From Enterococcus silesiacus (lineage in GTDB: Bacteria; Bacillota; Bacilli; Lactobacillales; Enterococcaceae): 64,000 bases of DNA. The stretch lies in assembly GCA_001465115.1 (NCBI GenBank), contig CP013614.1, positions 248,001 to 312,000 of the forward strand. Direction: 5' to 3'. Below, one piece after another: positions 61,456 to 64,000 of this stretch. The position numbers were made by a program, and so were the translations under genes. How positions within the stretch are numbered: the stretch's first letter is position 1; the number at the start of each line of letters is the position of its first letter. Below the pieces are notes generated by a model. That model searched no databases. It saw only the letters and a list, made by a program, of their open reading frames with translations, and was not told the DNA's origin.

Positions 61456-62625
61456 ATGAAAAAATTTAGCTTTTTATTTGCTAGTCTCTTTTTATTAGCA
61501 GCATGTGGTCCAACAGCTGGCGGAGGCGCAAGCGGTGGTGGAAATAAGACTGAAGGCGATACGATTAAAATCGGAATGAATATGGAACTTTCTGGTGATG
61601 TTTCGGCATATGGGAATGCTGAAAAGGAAGGTATTACCCTAGCTGTTGAGGAAATCAACGAAGCAGGTGGTGTGTTAGGGAAAAAAATAGAATTAATTGA
61701 AAAAGATAACAAATCAGAAAATGGTGAAGCCACTTCTGTTGCGGCCAATTTAACAGCTAAAGATAAAGTTGTTGCCGTTGTTGGGCCAGCAACATCTGGT
61801 GCAACGAAAGCAACGATTCCAAATATGACAAAAGCAGCGGTGCCTGTTATTACGCCTTCTGGGACGGATGATAGTATCACTGTTGTCAATGATAAAGTAC
61901 AGGAATATATTTTCAGAGCTTGTTTCCAAGATACGTTCCAAGGGGTTATCCTAGCGAACTTTGCCCAAGATAATTTAAAGGCTGAAAATGTTGTCATTAT
62001 CGGTGATAATTCAAGTGATTACGCCATTGGATTAACGAAATCATTTAAAGATACGTTTACAGGTAAGATCGCTAAAGAAGAAACGTTCACTGCAGGAGAC
62101 AAAGACTTCCAAGCCATCTTAACAAAAATCAAAGACCTTGATTACGATGCTATCTACATTCCTGGTTACTATGCAGAAGCAGGATTGATCATCAAGCAAG
62201 CACGTGAGATGGGGATCGACAAGCCGATCCTTGGTGCTGATGGATTTGGTGATGAAAAATTAGTTGAAATTGCTGGAGCGAAAAATGTCTCTGATGTTTA
62301 TTACACAGGACACTTCTCAGAAAAAGCACCGGCAACAGATAAAGTAAAACCATTTGTAGATGCATTCAAGAAAAAATACGATAAACAACCATCAGCTTTC
62401 AATGCTTTAGGTTACGACTCTGTTTACATGTTAAAACAAGCAATGGAAGATAAAGATTCAGCAGATTCAAAAGATATTACAGAAGGCTTAGCTTCATTGA
62501 AAGACTTTGTCGGTGTGACTGGTAAAATGACGATGGACAAGGATCATAATCCTGAAAAATCAGTTGTTGTATTAGGCTTGACAGAAGGAAAAGAAACATC
62601 AGCAGATGCAGTAGAACCTAAATAG
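61456..62625 (+). CDS. livJ: Branched-chain amino acid ABC transporter substrate-binding lipoprotein
   Basis: 389 residues, lipobox LLLAAC (Cys about residue 17), then a Gly-rich linker and a type I periplasmic-binding fold of the Leu/Ile/Val-binding family (IKIGMNMELSGDVSAYG; AVVGPATSGATKA). It captures branched-chain amino acids outside the membrane for the permeases encoded next. AAGGGGGAAAT lies before the ATG. Preceded by a CodY box. Confidence 0.92.
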   Translation: MKKFSFLFASLFLLAACGPTAGGGASGGGNKTEGDTIKIGMNMELSGDVSAYGNAEKEGITLAVEEINEAGGVLGKKIELIEKDNKSENGEATSVAANLTAKDKVVAVVGPATSGATKATIPNMTKAAVPVITPSGTDDSITVVNDKVQEYIFRACFQDTFQGVILANFAQDNLKAENVVIIGDNSSDYAIGLTKSFKDTFTGKIAKEETFTAGDKDFQAILTKIKDLDYDAIYIPGYYAEAGLIIKQAREMGIDKPILGADGFGDEKLVEIAGAKNVSDVYYTGHFSEKAPATDKVKPFVDAFKKKYDKQPSAFNALGYDSVYMLKQAMEDKDSADSKDITEGLASLKDFVGVTGKMTMDKDHNPEKSVVVLGLTEGKETSADAVEPK

Positions 62626-62645
62626 TAACAAGTTGGTAGAGACTT

Positions 62646-62694
62646 AAAAGAGGGTGAGACAAGGTTTTACGTTTTGTCCATCCTCTTTTTATTT
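62646..62694 (+). terminator. Intercistronic terminator/attenuator livJ-livH
   Basis: AAAAGAGG-TG-GACAA / TTGTC-CCTCTTTTT with T tract. Partial read-through would give more binding protein than permease, a common arrangement. Confidence 0.75.
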
Positions 62695-62736
62695 TAATTA
62701 AACAGCAATTATTCTAAAATATTGGAAGTGATAAAC

Positions 62737-63615
62737 ATGGAAGTAGTGATTCAACAGCTAGTAAACGGTCTTTTTCTAGGAAGTATTTATGCGCTCTTAG
62801 CATTAGGGTATACAATGGTTTACGGAATCATCAAATTGATCAACTTTGCTCATGGAGAAATTTATATGCTAGGTGGATTTATGGGCTATTTCTTTATCAA
62901 TAAATTGAATTTAGGTTTTTTCCCAGCATTGATTTTATCAATGGCAGGAGCTGCCGTGATCGGGGTAGTAATTGAGTTTTTAGCTTATCGACCGCTAAGA
63001 AAGTCAACAAGGATCGCGGCTTTGATCACCGCAATTGGGGTTTCATTTTTACTGCAAAACGGAATGATTTATTGGTTAGGTCCTGAAAAAAAATCATTTC
63101 CGCAGGCAATTGAATTTAAAAATTATCAACTAGGCTTTATTCAAATTTCAAATATTCAAATTCTTATTTTAGTTATTTCTCTAGTGTTGATGATTGCCTT
63201 GCAATTGATTGTTAAAAAGACAAAAATGGGTAAAGCAATGCGGGCCGTTTCCGTTGATGCTGATGCCGCACAGTTGATGGGGATCAATGTCAATCGAACA
63301 ATTTCATTTACTTTTGCATTAGGTTCTGCATTGGCTGCGGCCGCGGGCATGCTGATCGGACTCTATTATAATTCTATTGATCCAATGATGGGGGTTGTTC
63401 CAGGGCTTAAATCATTCGTTGCGGCTGTTTTAGGTGGAATCGGAATCATACCAGGAGCAGCACTGGGTGGTTTTGTGATTGGATTGTTAGAAACGATCAC
63501 GATTGCACTTGGGTTTTCAGATTACAAAGATGCAGTTGTATATGCATTGTTGATTATTATTTTATTGATTCGTCCTGCTGGAATTCTTGGCAAGAACATC
63601 AAAGAGAAAGTGTAG
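62737..63615 (+). CDS. livH: Branched-chain amino acid ABC permease LivH
   Basis: About 292 residues with eight or so TM helices, with the family segments GYTMVYGIIKLINFAHGEIY and AVLGGIGIIPGAALGG. ATG 62737 follows GGAAGTG. It forms the channel with LivM. Confidence 0.93.
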   Translation: MEVVIQQLVNGLFLGSIYALLALGYTMVYGIIKLINFAHGEIYMLGGFMGYFFINKLNLGFFPALILSMAGAAVIGVVIEFLAYRPLRKSTRIAALITAIGVSFLLQNGMIYWLGPEKKSFPQAIEFKNYQLGFIQISNIQILILVISLVLMIALQLIVKKTKMGKAMRAVSVDADAAQLMGINVNRTISFTFALGSALAAAAGMLIGLYYNSIDPMMGVVPGLKSFVAAVLGGIGIIPGAALGGFVIGLLETITIALGFSDYKDAVVYALLIIILLIRPAGILGKNIKEKV

Positions 63616-63624
63616 GTGGCAGTC

Positions 63625-64000
63625 ATGAAAAAGAATTTAAAATATAACCTTGTTTGGCTTTTAATTGCTGCGTTAGCTTATGCTTTTATTTATGTATTAT
63701 ATGTTACAGGCGTGATCACACCGTTTACTGAATATACACTGATTACGATCGGAATCAATATTATGTTGGCCTTGGGCTTGAATTTGATTATCGGTTTTTC
63801 GGGTCAATTTTCACTTGGTCATGCAGGGTTTATGGCAATCGGTGCGTATAGTGCAGCGATCATGACCGTTAAGTATCCAACAATGGGTGGTTTTTTCAGT
63901 GGGATTCTACTAGGAATCGTTTTATCAGGTCTTGTGGCTTTGCTAGTAGGTATTCCAACCTTGCGGCTAAAAGGGGATTACTTGGCGATTGCAACGTTAG
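63625..64000 (+). CDS. livM: Branched-chain amino acid ABC permease LivM, partial
   Basis: The first 125 codons of LivM; the gene continues past the window end. Several hydrophobic helices and the conserved GLNLIIGFSGQFSLGHAGFM segment are seen. It begins 10 bases after the livH stop, with TAGGTGG as a ribosome binding site. Confidence 0.92.
   Translation, partial: MKKNLKYNLVWLLIAALAYAFIYVLYVTGVITPFTEYTLITIGINIMLALGLNLIIGFSGQFSLGHAGFMAIGAYSAAIMTVKYPTMGGFFSGILLGIVLSGLVALLVGIPTLRLKGDYLAIATL

Overview
The window looks like a chromosomal segment of a low-GC Firmicute, most probably an Enterococcus. The basis is AT-rich sequence, strong AGGAGG-type ribosome binding sites, and enterococcal gene neighbourhoods (MupG/AnmK/MurR recycling, engB after clpX, LXG islands, a small SPJ_0845-like gene). 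A complete leuABCD operon suggests a species other than E. faecalis. I cannot name the species from the sequence.

Layout. Bases 1-24992 are mostly core metabolism: a Gfo/Idh/MocA oxidoreductase, an LTA-synthase-family enzyme, a TtcA-like protein, a lipoprotein, and an NAD(P)-binding protein divergent from a double-HTH AraC regulator. Then come a P2A-type Ca2+/Mn2+ ATPase behind a yybP-ykoY-like riboswitch, a ClpP paralogue, metY behind a Met T-box, and a CGNR regulator divergent from an HPP-family gene and gap. leuABCD follows, behind a classical leader-peptide attenuator.

Bases about 25000-49200 are an accessory island, lower in GC and full of duplications and decay. It holds three type VIIb effector cassettes, each ordered Lap1-like (DUF3130/TIGR04197) - Lap2-like (DUF3958) - LXG toxin - immunity. 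Two cassettes start with an almost identical 107-bp promoter segment. The second cassette has a hydrophobic, glycine-rich tail and is followed by an array of five-TM DUF443-like proteins, as expected for TspA-like toxins and TsaI-like immunity. The third has a soluble, nuclease-like tail and a soluble immunity candidate. Between and after them lie broken DUF443 copies, orphan LXG tails, an ART-like orphan protein, a GNAT protein, a secreted protein/membrane protein pair, a holin-like type I toxin with a likely antisense RNA, and a type II restriction-modification module (C5 methylase, HNH protein, NgoPII-like nuclease). Two tandem paralogous, structured small RNAs sit just upstream of cassette 3. 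The core T7SS machinery (EssC, EsxA and so on) is not in this window.

Bases about 49600-64000 return to core functions: a peptidoglycan-recycling operon (PTS EIIC, small membrane protein, MupG, AnmK, MurR/RpiR regulator), a lactonase, clpX-engB, yidD, a ROK kinase, a frameshifted MBL hydrolase divergent from a LysR regulator, and the start of a branched-chain amino acid ABC transporter operon (substrate-binding protein, LivH, partial LivM) preceded by a perfect CodY box.

All assignments rest on reading the sequence and motif recall. No database search was run.
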